28,038 nucleotides of DNA from CAYJVB01 sp964373575 (GTDB taxonomy: Archaea > Aenigmatarchaeota > Aenigmatarchaeia > CG10238-14): positions 1 to 28,038 of the forward strand of contig CAYJVB010000009.1 of the NCBI GenBank assembly GCA_964373575.1. Direction: 5' to 3'. The notes under the pieces were generated by a model. That model ran no database searches, was not told the origin of the DNA, and saw only the letters and a program-made list of their open reading frames with translations. Positions 15,510 to 23,204 of the stretch are shown piece after piece. Made by a program: the position numbers and the translations under genes. How positions within the stretch are numbered: the stretch's first letter is position 1; every line of letters begins with the position of its first letter.

Positions 15510-16331
15510 ATGGCAAAATTTGTATATTTAGGGGATAATCAATTCGGACCTAATTTAAATTTAGCTATGGATGAAGTATTATTACAAAGAGCCAGTCAGG
15601 ATACAGTACATATAAGATTTTACGCCTTTTCCACACCAACCATAGTTTTGGCTTATCGTCAAAGCACGGATGACATAAAACAAGAAGGTGTTTCAAATAG
15701 AAAGATTACCGTTGCTAGGAGACTGTCTGCTGGGGGAGCTATGTATTGCGACCAAAATAGTTTGTGTTATTCAATAATAGGAACTGGAGCAAAACCACAA
15801 GAAGAACACGGTAATAAAATCGCTAAAGTTTTATCACGGGAATTAAAAACCGACATACATATAGGTAAAGAGTTCAGCCTGAGAACAGGTGCAGGTGTTA
15901 TTTCTGGAAATGGTACTAGATTAAGAAAAGGTGCTTATTTGTATCATGGTTTAATAGCAACTAGACCATGGTATTTGGACATACTTAATGAAGCAATTCA
16001 ATTATCTGAAGAGGAAATATCTATAATTCCAACATTACCATATATTTCTATTGACAGAGAACAAATAACACAAAAACTATTGTACGAATTTACACGTGGT
16101 CAATACGAAAAAATTACAGCAACAGATTATGAATCTATATTAGAAGGTGCTGTTCGATTGGTTTCACAAAAATATGCTACAAATGATTGGTTAAATCTTG
16201 CAAAGGAATATAATAATCCTGCATATCCTAAAATGAAAACTGGTGGAGGATTTTGTTTTTGCGTTACTTGGGGAGAAGAAGAAAAGATAGTAGACGTTGT
16301 TAGATACTCTCAAATTTCAGTAGGTGACTAA
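15510..16331 (+). CDS. Lipoate/octanoate-protein ligase family (LplA/BPL-LplA fold)
   Basis: The 273-residue protein carries the ligase signatures: LNLAMDEVLL near the N-terminus, IVLAYRQSTDDI, RRLSAGGAMYCDQNSLCYSI (the acyl and adenylate loop), and SGNGTRLRKGAYLYHGLI. These enzymes attach lipoate or octanoate to a Lys of a carrier domain. The C-terminus is atypical, with KTGGGFCFCVTWGEEEK followed by a basic/acidic tail. No lipoyl carrier or 2-oxoacid dehydrogenase gene is in the window, so the substrate is open. The gene overlaps the next one, a G3E GTPase, by eight bases, so the two are probably co-expressed. Confidence 0.75.
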   Translation: MAKFVYLGDNQFGPNLNLAMDEVLLQRASQDTVHIRFYAFSTPTIVLAYRQSTDDIKQEGVSNRKITVARRLSAGGAMYCDQNSLCYSIIGTGAKPQEEHGNKIAKVLSRELKTDIHIGKEFSLRTGAGVISGNGTRLRKGAYLYHGLIATRPWYLDILNEAIQLSEEEISIIPTLPYISIDREQITQKLLYEFTRGQYEKITATDYESILEGAVRLVSQKYATNDWLNLAKEYNNPAYPKMKTGGGFCFCVTWGEEEKIVDVVRYSQISVGD

Positions 16332-17211
16332 AATATCTAAAATACCCATATCTATAATAACAGGATATTTAGGTAGTGGTAAGACTACACTTTTAAGAAA
16401 CATAGTTCAAAAGACTCGAAAGAGAATAGCCATTCTAATGAATGAATTTGGCGAGATTTCTATAGACAGTAAAATAATCAAAGGTAAAAACATCAATATG
16501 GTTGAATTAGCTGGTGGTTGCGTTTGTTGTTCATTAACAGGAGAATTCGAATTTGCAGTAAAAGAAATAATGCAGAAAATTAAGCCTGACATGATTGTCG
16601 TCGAGACTACTGGAGTGGCTGAACCCGATGCTTTGGTTTTTGATATCGAAGAAAATTTACCGGAGTTAAAACTAGATTCGATTATAAGTATTGTTGATGC
16701 ATATGCAATGATAAAATTTCCCAGCTTAGGTGAAACAGGACGCATACAAATTGAGACGGCTGATATTATTTTACTTAATAAAATAGATCTTGTTAAGGAA
16801 AATCAAATAACTGAAATTGAAGAGAAAATTAGAAAACTAAATGGCGATGCTGTTATAATTAAAACTATTAAATGTGATGTTGAAACTGATGTATTATTTG
16901 GCTTGGAATTAGAGAGACATTTCAGTAAAAGAGAACATGAGCATGGGAACGTAGAATCATTTGTGTTTTCCACTGATAGAGCAATTGATTTGAAGAAATT
17001 TCTTGATTTTACAAAGCAGATTCCAAAAGAAGTCTACAGATCTAAAGGTTTTCTGAAAACAAAAGGAAAAGGAGTTCTGTTTAATTACGTTGCTGGAAGA
17101 TTTGATGTGGAAGATTTCGATACAGATAGAACTGAAATTGTTTTTATTGGAGAAAATGTATTGTCACAAAAAGAAAAAATTTTGACGGAATTAGAAAAAA
17201 CAGTGGTCTAA
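16324..17211 (+). CDS. G3E-family GTPase (CobW/Zng1/HypB-like metallochaperone)
   Basis: The 295-residue protein shows the complete G3E set: Walker A TGYLGSGKTTLL, the family Glu in NEFGEISIDSKII, the metal motif GGCVCCSL, ETTGVAEP, and LLNKIDLV for guanine specificity. A CobW-C domain follows (RSKGFLKTKGKGVLFN). An EHEHG stretch at about residues 201-205 could bind metal. Such proteins deliver zinc, cobalt or nickel to client enzymes with GTP hydrolysis. It starts with GTG inside the end of the ligase gene, so the client might be the ligase or its product pathway (inferred). The client metal cannot be read from the sequence. Confidence 0.85.
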   Translation: MTKISKIPISIITGYLGSGKTTLLRNIVQKTRKRIAILMNEFGEISIDSKIIKGKNINMVELAGGCVCCSLTGEFEFAVKEIMQKIKPDMIVVETTGVAEPDALVFDIEENLPELKLDSIISIVDAYAMIKFPSLGETGRIQIETADIILLNKIDLVKENQITEIEEKIRKLNGDAVIIKTIKCDVETDVLFGLELERHFSKREHEHGNVESFVFSTDRAIDLKKFLDFTKQIPKEVYRSKGFLKTKGKGVLFNYVAGRFDVEDFDTDRTEIVFIGENVLSQKEKILTELEKTVV

Positions 17212-17276
17212 TTACATTACACTGCCACTAATGATATAATTCAACTTAAAAGGTTAAAGTGAGTATTTCATAATAG

Positions 17277-18215
17277 ATGCTAATCGATATTTCAAGACCT
17301 GCTGAAAAATGGTTTGATATACCCTCTTATGGTTATATAAAAAGAAATTATGACATTTCAGAGTTTAATGGAAGTTCACCCCATGATCTATTGGAGCATC
17401 TTTACTCGTTGACAAATTATCAAGGATCTCTAGTCCCTGCCAATTTCAAATTGGCATTTCCAAATGCTGTTACATTCAAAAAACCACGTCAGCGATATGT
17501 TGAAATTGATCCGTTATTAGATGATCCTATAGAAGGAATTTTTGTGGCTTTTAACGGAATAACTTATGACTCAAATTGTTTAGGATATCAATGGAAATCT
17601 TCTGATCATTACAATAGAGTTCCATTAATTTCTTGTGTAGAAGGCTTAGAATTTTTTGAGTTATCTTTTGGTGCGGCTGCAGGTGAGTTGCATAGAAGAA
17701 CTGGCATACTCCTTAATGGCGACCGAAAACCAAAAATATATGCTAATGAATTTATTTGGAAATTACCTTCGCGCCATAGAGTAGGGTCTTATCATGTAAC
17801 AAAAATAAGCTCGTTGCCTACTGAAAATTCTGAAAATAGATGGTCTGACATAGGTATTAACCACTCATGTGAAGATGCTGTTTACAAATTTGGAAAAATA
17901 AGATATATCTGCGATCATATTGTTGCTGCAATTTTAGCCGCACGATATTTTTCTTCTTCCGACAACCCTTTAGTTGCAAATCCTATTATAGTACCAAAAA
18001 AACCTTTAGTTACGTTTGATGACTTGCTTAGATATAGAGTTGTAAGAGAAAATGATGATGGCACAAAAAGAACTCTGAATGAAGCAGAAAGAGGTTTAAT
18101 AATGGGATGGTTGATCGTGTATTACGCTTCCCAAAAAAGATTAAGTGATTTATTTGCAAAAAGTTACCGTGAAGAAAATTTTAATGATATAATAAAATTC
18201 ACCGGAAATTCATAG
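17277..18215 (+). CDS. Conserved-looking orphan protein with a degenerate Cys/His zinc motif
   Basis: The 312-residue protein is not recognised. It has no membrane helices, and its composition is that of a globular mixed alpha/beta domain. Around residues 197-220 there is HSC, then after about 15 residues CDHIVAAILAARYF, a spacing and CxH end reminiscent of a SWIM zinc finger whose first Cys-x-Cys became His-x-Cys. Other features are GAAAGELHRRTG and a C-terminal helical region. It lies 65 bp after the G3E GTPase on the same strand, with a TTAAAA-type element between, so it may have its own promoter. Confidence 0.6.
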   Translation: MLIDISRPAEKWFDIPSYGYIKRNYDISEFNGSSPHDLLEHLYSLTNYQGSLVPANFKLAFPNAVTFKKPRQRYVEIDPLLDDPIEGIFVAFNGITYDSNCLGYQWKSSDHYNRVPLISCVEGLEFFELSFGAAAGELHRRTGILLNGDRKPKIYANEFIWKLPSRHRVGSYHVTKISSLPTENSENRWSDIGINHSCEDAVYKFGKIRYICDHIVAAILAARYFSSSDNPLVANPIIVPKKPLVTFDDLLRYRVVRENDDGTKRTLNEAERGLIMGWLIVYYASQKRLSDLFAKSYREENFNDIIKFTGNS

Positions 18216-18252
18216 GAGAATTCATTTATTTATGTGATGTATAGGTTATATT

Positions 18253-18684
18253 ATGCCTTACAAGTTTTTCGAGGATGTAGCAATTGCTGATGTTGCATTT
18301 GAAGCTACTGGAAAGACTTTAGAAGAGATGTTTATCTCTGCTGGGTTGGCTTTATCAAACACACAAGTCAAAAATTTGCGAACAATAAAATTAAAAAGAG
18401 ATGTGAAAATTAAAATTTTAGCTAAGGATTTACAAATTCTTCTAGTTAACTTTCTTCAAGAAATTATTTTTTATAAAGATGCCAAACAAATACTTGTTGG
18501 AAAAATCAAAATTAAAATAAAAGAAGTCAGTGGAAAATACAGACTTGAAGGTAAACTGATTGGCGAAAAAATAGATATGAAAAAACATGAGTTACTTGTT
18601 GATGTTAAGGCTGTGAGTTGGCATAGATTGAAAGTAGAGAAAGTAAAAAAAGAATGGAAATGTTTTGTTATACTGGATGTGTGA
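18253..18684 (+). CDS. Archease (RtcB activator)
   Basis: Archease promotes guanylylation and multiple turnover of RtcB. The 143-residue protein matches the family along its length: ADVAFEATGKTLEEMFISAG, LLVNFLQEIIF, GEKIDMKKHELLVDVKAVSW and the closing VILDV with the metal Asp. The N-terminal signature usually read as HTAD is AIAD here, so the His is lost while the Ala-Asp remains. The partner rtcB is 4.7 kb upstream on the same strand, not adjacent as in many archaea. A peroxiredoxin gene follows after four bases. Confidence 0.85.
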   Translation: MPYKFFEDVAIADVAFEATGKTLEEMFISAGLALSNTQVKNLRTIKLKRDVKIKILAKDLQILLVNFLQEIIFYKDAKQILVGKIKIKIKEVSGKYRLEGKLIGEKIDMKKHELLVDVKAVSWHRLKVEKVKKEWKCFVILDV

Positions 18685-18688
18685 TTGT

Positions 18689-19129
18689 ATGCAACTAAAA
18701 GTTGGTGATAAAGCTCCTGATTTTGAATCCATAGATCAGACTAGGAAAAAAATTAAATTATCTGATTTAAAAGGAAAGAGAGTTGTCTTGTATTTTTATC
18801 CAAGAGATGATACACCTGGTTGCACTGTAGAAGCTTGCTCGTTTAGAGACGATATTCAGATGTTTGAAAAAGTAAAAGCTAAAGTTATTGGTGTTAGCAT
18901 AGATAATGTTAAATCACATAAGAGATTTGTGGAAAAATATAAATTGAATTTTACTCTGTTAGCTGATGATAAAAAGGAGATATCACAGAAATACAGTGTT
19001 TTGAATATTTTCGGTAAAGCAAATAGAACTACATTTTTGATTGATGAAAATGGCATTATTAAACACATATTTCAGAAAGTTAAACCAGAAGGACATAGCA
19101 AGGAAGTGTTAGAAGAGCTAAATCATTAA
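18689..19129 (+). CDS. bcp: Peroxiredoxin, Bcp/PrxQ type
   Basis: This thiol peroxidase reduces hydrogen peroxide and organic peroxides. I use the ATG at 18689 (MQLKVGDKAPDF), which gives the normal 146-residue length. The peroxidatic Cys45 lies in DDTPGCTVEACSF, with the resolving Cys50 five residues later, as in two-Cys PrxQ proteins. Thr and Arg of the active site are present, and YFYPRD precedes them. It follows archease by four bases and overlaps the end of the convergent endonuclease IV gene by four bases. Confidence 0.92.
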   Translation: MQLKVGDKAPDFESIDQTRKKIKLSDLKGKRVVLYFYPRDDTPGCTVEACSFRDDIQMFEKVKAKVIGVSIDNVKSHKRFVEKYKLNFTLLADDKKEISQKYSVLNIFGKANRTTFLIDENGIIKHIFQKVKPEGHSKEVLEELNH

Positions 19130-19950
19130 AACGTGTGCCCTAATTTTTCAAAGATATCTTTCATTTTCAATGAATCACTCTCTAAGATAGGACTTTCAGA
19201 AATTACAGTTATGTTAATTTTTCTTTTCAAAATTTCCTTCGCTAATTCTTTGAATGATGGATGTGAATTTATAGGGACATGTACATCGACGAATCTTTTA
19301 GTTTGAACGTTGTATTTGACTCCCTCAAAATGAGAATAGATGTGGTCTAAATTTAACACCTTTAGCTTATCAAAAACTTCGCCATAATTTATTTTTCCTC
19401 CATTTCTGCAAAAAATATGTGCCCAATCAATATAAGGAATTAGTTGTTTTGTCTTTCTACATAATTCAATCACTTCATCTAATGTTCCAAATTGACTTTC
19501 TTTTGCCAGTGTTTCAATACCAAGCTTAACATTTTTTATTCCTTGTTGCTTCATTTCATCTAGAATATCAAGAAATCCTCCTCGTGTTTTTTCTAGTGCT
19601 TTTTCTGACTTCAATCCTGTATAATATGCTGAGTGAATAGCGATAGCCTTAGCGCCCATTCTCTCCCCTCTATCAGCAGAATCAAAAATCATCTTCTTGC
19701 TGGCTTCTATAGTTTCTTTCTTTTCTGAACAGAGATTGATGTAATATGGAGCGTGGATTGTTAACTCTACATTTAATTCTTTAGCAAGTTTTCCCACTTC
19801 TTCTGCTAGTTCAGGTTTCATTCTGACACCACGAACAAATTCAACTTCCATCGCATTCAGTTGCAACGCAGCTACGTCTTTTATACCATCTAGAGTTCCA
19901 CCTCTAGTTATGGTTGGAGTTCCTGCTGGGCCGAGAAATATTTTTTGCAC
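19126..19950 (-). CDS. nfo: Endonuclease IV-type AP endonuclease (Nfo/xylose isomerase-like TIM barrel)
   Basis: This enzyme cleaves DNA 5' to abasic sites using three metal ions. In the 274-residue chain all nine metal ligands of the family can be placed: His66 (HAPYY), His106 (IHSAYY), Glu146 (GIETLA), Asp175 and His178 (YIDWAH), His207 (YSHFEG), Asp222 and His224 (VDVHVPI) and Glu252 (ISESP). The start is GTG, preceded by AAGGTGA at a proper distance. It is a full-length base-excision repair enzyme. Divergent from the HD gene at 20043. Confidence 0.9.
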   Translation of the reverse strand: MQKIFLGPAGTPTITRGGTLDGIKDVAALQLNAMEVEFVRGVRMKPELAEEVGKLAKELNVELTIHAPYYINLCSEKKETIEASKKMIFDSADRGERMGAKAIAIHSAYYTGLKSEKALEKTRGGFLDILDEMKQQGIKNVKLGIETLAKESQFGTLDEVIELCRKTKQLIPYIDWAHIFCRNGGKINYGEVFDKLKVLNLDHIYSHFEGVKYNVQTKRFVDVHVPINSHPSFKELAKEILKRKINITVISESPILESDSLKMKDIFEKLGHTF

Positions 19951-20042
19951 TATATCACCTTTGAAAGTAACTGATTTTATATTAGAAATTAATTTCGTAA
20001 TATAGAATTAAAGAATAAATCTTGTATATTGTTCTCTAGTAC

Positions 20043-20465
20043 ATGCCTAAAATACTTTATCCAGAAACTCAAAGAATATTCGTGGGGTTAATTCATGAAG
20101 ATGTAGTTATACGATATATGCGTTTACTGAGAGAGCATCATAGAGATACTTATACACACAGTCTTCGCGTTGGTTTACTTTGCATAGACCTTGGTTTTGA
20201 AAACGGTTTACATGATAGCATCAAAGAGTTGGGTTATAGTGGACTATTGCATGATGTGGAAAAAATAGATGTCCCTATAGAAATATTAACAAAACGTGGG
20301 GAATTAGATGAACATGAATCGGCAATTATGCAACTGTATGATGCACTAATGACAAAAAGGGATTATAGAGGACCATTAAAATTATCAGAAGTAGAAACCA
20401 CTCTAAGAGCACAATTTACCGGAGATCCTAAATATATAGATCAAGTTTTGAGAAGAAAAGGATAG
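20043..20465 (+). CDS. Compact HD-domain phosphohydrolase-like protein
   Basis: The 140-residue protein has HD-domain residues His39 (THSLRV), His70-Asp71 (LLHDVEK) and Asp76 (KIDVP), followed by DEHE and YDALMTKRDYRGP. That last string is the one seen in HD-GYP phosphodiesterases (DALxxxRxYR). The middle section with the HHExxxGxGYP motif of that family is absent, since DEHE runs straight into YDALM. It may be a small HD hydrolase of unknown substrate or a shortened HD-GYP. Starting about 90 bp upstream of endonuclease IV in the opposite direction, it has a short AT-rich promoter. Confidence 0.7.
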   Translation: MPKILYPETQRIFVGLIHEDVVIRYMRLLREHHRDTYTHSLRVGLLCIDLGFENGLHDSIKELGYSGLLHDVEKIDVPIEILTKRGELDEHESAIMQLYDALMTKRDYRGPLKLSEVETTLRAQFTGDPKYIDQVLRRKG

Positions 20466-20572
20466 CATGGTATTGCTGAAATGGAGGAATCGTCATCTTT
20501 ATATTATTATCTTTTAGTTATTGAGTATAATTTAAGAGGTGGATTAAGTTCAAACAGAAAAGGAAATTTTAT

Positions 20573-22354
20573 TTGACTCAGGCAATTCCATATGTCAATG
20601 CACAGCCTCACATCGGTCAAGCACTGGAATTCATTCAAACCGATTGCATACATCGTTTCAAAAAATTGCAAGGTTTTGATACCTTGTATTTATGTGGTTC
20701 TGATGAAAATGCTTTGAAGAATGTTAAATCGGCAGAAAATTTGGGCATCACTCCACAACAAATATGTGATAGGAATACAGAAAAATTCAAAAAGTTGGTC
20801 AAGGAACTTGACATATCTATTGATATTTGGCAGCGAGGCTCTGATAGAAAACTTCATTGGCCAGGTACTCATAAGTTATGGGAGCTTTGTGAAAAATCTG
20901 GTGATATTTATAAGAAAAAATATAAAGGACTTTACTGTGTTGGTTGTGAAGTGTTTTATACTGAAAATGAACTTGTTAATGGATTATGTCTCGAACATCA
21001 AAAAGAACCAGAGCTCGTAGAAGAGGAAAACTACTTTTTCAGACTTTCCAAATACCAGAAGAAATTGGAAGAATTGATTGAAAATGATGTCATAAAAGTC
21101 GTTCCTAAGACACGCAAGAATGAGGTTCTGAGTTTCATCAGAAGCGGATTAGAGGATTTCAGCATTTCGCGTTCTGTAAAAAGGGCGAGAGGATGGGGAG
21201 TTCTGGTTCCGAGTGACCCAACACAGATCGTGTACGTGTGGTTTGACGCATTGAACATTTATCAGACCGGAATTGGCTTTGGTTGGGATGAAAAGAAATA
21301 CAACAAATGGTGGCCAGCTGATTTACATGTTATCGGTAAAGGAATAACAAGATTCCATGCTGTATATTGGCCCGCAATGCTATTGTCTGCTGGTCTATCT
21401 TTGCCTAAAGCAATTTTCGTTCACGGCTACATAACAGTCGAAGGTCAGAAAATGAGCAAGACTATTGGAAATGTCGTTAACCCATTAGATGTCTTGAAGA
21501 AATTCAGTAAAGACGAACTTAGATACTTTCTCTTGAGAAACGTTCCTGTTTTCGATGACGGTGATTTCTCTGAGAAAACGCTAGTTGAAAGAGTAAATAA
21601 CGAATTGGTGGAGAATTATTCTAATCTGTTCTATAGAATAACATCCTTTATAGAAAAGAATTTCAAGGGAAAGGTACCAAAATTTGGGAAGGAAGGTGAA
21701 AAAGAGAAGGAAATCAAGAAAATATTTAAAGAAAGAGTGGGGAATTATGTAAAAGCTTTTGAAGACTATAGATTGAATGATACTTTAGCTGTTGCAATGG
21801 ATTTGTCTTCACAACTCAACAAATATTTCCAAGATAAACAACCATGGATTACTGTGAAGAATGATGCGAGTGATTGTGCTACTACACTTTATACCTCAGT
21901 TAATTTGTTAAAAATTATTTCTACTTTGTTATATCCTTTTATTCCATCATCTAGTGAAGATGCGTTAGTTTGTTTAGGTCTGAAAGTCGACTGGAGTAAT
22001 GTTGATACGGATATTAAATCAGAGGCTAAGATAAAGTCAAAAATGTTATTCAAGAAAATAGAAGACAAGGTAATACAAAAACCAATTAGGACTGTTAATT
22101 TCTTCATAGAACCTGAAGTTGAAAAACTAGGAATTCAAGCTAGAGCCGTAATTATTAGGGGAGTGGACATAAAGAACAGAAATTCTAAACTAGAGAAACT
22201 GAGGAAAGAAGTAATTCAGAAAACTAGAGAAACAGATCTTAATAATCTTATTACAAATGGATACAGAGATTTATACAAAAAGCTTAAAGTTAAGGGTGAA
22301 TCTCCAGGAGAATTTTTCACTAATTTTGTTAGAAAAAAAAGGAAATCTACCTAA
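20573..22354 (+). CDS. metG: Methionyl-tRNA synthetase fused to the N-terminal half of a B3/B4 domain
   Basis: It charges tRNA-Met. The TTG at 20573 has AGGA about eight bases upstream; an in-frame extension back to 20531 (KRKFYLT) without ATG may contain the true first strand. The catalytic core runs from PYVNAQPHIG to a KMSKT loop near residue 293, with a zinc-type insert (YCVGCEVF, LCLEHQ). The HIGH motif is HIGQ, and GTDEH is GSDEN at residues 42-46, a variant I associate with MetRS of small-genome lineages. After about residue 500 the sequence (KPIRTVNFFIEPEVEKLGI) is the start of a B3/B4 domain. It ends early in an A8 run, while the rest of that domain lies in the +1 frame. Confidence 0.9.
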   Translation: MTQAIPYVNAQPHIGQALEFIQTDCIHRFKKLQGFDTLYLCGSDENALKNVKSAENLGITPQQICDRNTEKFKKLVKELDISIDIWQRGSDRKLHWPGTHKLWELCEKSGDIYKKKYKGLYCVGCEVFYTENELVNGLCLEHQKEPELVEEENYFFRLSKYQKKLEELIENDVIKVVPKTRKNEVLSFIRSGLEDFSISRSVKRARGWGVLVPSDPTQIVYVWFDALNIYQTGIGFGWDEKKYNKWWPADLHVIGKGITRFHAVYWPAMLLSAGLSLPKAIFVHGYITVEGQKMSKTIGNVVNPLDVLKKFSKDELRYFLLRNVPVFDDGDFSEKTLVERVNNELVENYSNLFYRITSFIEKNFKGKVPKFGKEGEKEKEIKKIFKERVGNYVKAFEDYRLNDTLAVAMDLSSQLNKYFQDKQPWITVKNDASDCATTLYTSVNLLKIISTLLYPFIPSSSEDALVCLGLKVDWSNVDTDIKSEAKIKSKMLFKKIEDKVIQKPIRTVNFFIEPEVEKLGIQARAVIIRGVDIKNRNSKLEKLRKEVIQKTRETDLNNLITNGYRDLYKKLKVKGESPGEFFTNFVRKKRKST

Positions 22355-22748
22355 CATAAACACACTAGTGGATTCATATAATCTAGTTTCTTTGGAGACT
22401 CTTCTATCATTTGGGGCACACGACTTGAATAAAATTGAAGGAGATGTTATTTTCAAGGTTGCTGATGGTAATGAGTTGTTCATACCTCTAGGAAACAAAA
22501 CACAACAAAGAGTTAATAAAGGTGAACAAATCTGTGCAGACGATAAGAAAGTTTTATGTTGGATTGATATTAAGCAAGGAGATCAAACAAAAATAACAAG
22601 AGGAACGAAAGACGTTCTAATTTATGTTCAGGGAAACAAAAATGTTAAGATCGAATATTTAGACAAGGCAATTGAAAAGGTATGTAAAAATGTTACAGAA
22701 TTTTGTGGAGGATCTGTTGAAAAAGTTAAGATTAAACCTAAAACATAA
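22257..22748 (+). CDS. C-terminal part of a B3/B4 (PheT editing-like) domain, +1 frame relative to MetRS
   Basis: From about 22333 this frame reads KKGNLPNINTLVDSYNLVSL, then GAHDLNKIEGDVIFKVADG, ELFIPLG and TKITRGTKDVLIYVQGN, the second half of a B3/B4 domain as in the editing region of PheRS beta and in stand-alone B3/B4 proteins. The ATG at 22257 lies inside the MetRS frame, and the bases up to 22333 code for conserved MetRS/B3-B4 sequence in the other frame, so that start is probably not used. Removing one A from the A8 tract at 22333-22340 would join both parts into one MetRS-B3/B4 protein. The domain could hydrolyse mischarged tRNA or only bind tRNA (inferred). Confidence 0.75.
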   Translation: MDTEIYTKSLKLRVNLQENFSLILLEKKGNLPNINTLVDSYNLVSLETLLSFGAHDLNKIEGDVIFKVADGNELFIPLGNKTQQRVNKGEQICADDKKVLCWIDIKQGDQTKITRGTKDVLIYVQGNKNVKIEYLDKAIEKVCKNVTEFCGGSVEKVKIKPKT

Positions 22749-22757
22749 AGTGATAAC

Positions 22758-23078
22758 ATGATAAGCTTCAATGAATTCAAAAAAATGGAATTGAAAGTTG
22801 GAATGGTAGAGAAAGTCGAAGAAATTCTTGGATCAAAAAACTTGTATAAGTTACAAGTAAATTTTGGAGGATTTAGCAAACAAGCAGTTTCAGGATTGAA
22901 ATCTTATTATAAACCTGAAGAATTGCAGGGGAAGAAATTTGTATTTTTGACAAATCTAGAACCAGCTGTTTTCATGGGTCAGAAATCAGAAGTGATGATT
23001 TTAGCTGCAGAGAAGGATGGAAAGGTTATTGCAATCAAGCCGGAAAAAGATATTGGGGAAGGGGCTAAGATAAGATAA
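22758..23078 (+). CDS. tRNA-binding OB-fold protein (EMAP-II/CsaA type, MetRS beta subunit-like)
   Basis: The 106-residue protein is a typical MetG C-terminal tRNA-binding domain as a separate chain: FKKMELKVGMVEKVEEI, LYKLQVNFGG, AVSGLKSYY, and VFLTNLEPAVFMGQKSEVMI. In many archaea this domain is fused to or pairs with MetRS to increase tRNA affinity. It starts 9 bp after the B3/B4 frame, so MetRS, the B3/B4 domain and this protein form one operon. Confidence 0.88.
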   Translation: MISFNEFKKMELKVGMVEKVEEILGSKNLYKLQVNFGGFSKQAVSGLKSYYKPEELQGKKFVFLTNLEPAVFMGQKSEVMILAAEKDGKVIAIKPEKDIGEGAKIR

Positions 23079-23204
23079 AACTATTTGATTCCGTACAATA
23101 ACTTTAAAATTGTCTAGCTCATCTCCTTTATTTTTGATATTTGTGGTATTGTCCCAGAACAAATAAACTTTTATTTTATATATCCTTACTTAATTCTGAT
23201 TGAA
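23079..23204. promoter_or_regulatory. Intergenic region with TATA box of the coiled-coil gene
   Basis: TTTTATATATCC at about 23173-23183 lies roughly 27 nt upstream of the TTG at 23205, consistent with a leaderless start there. I see no other element in this 126-bp gap. Confidence 0.4.

Noticed and set aside
22257..22332. Independent start of the B3/B4 frame at the ATG at 22257
   Set aside because: These bases encode conserved MetRS/B3-B4 sequence in the other frame; the reading before the A8 tract in this frame is not domain-like.
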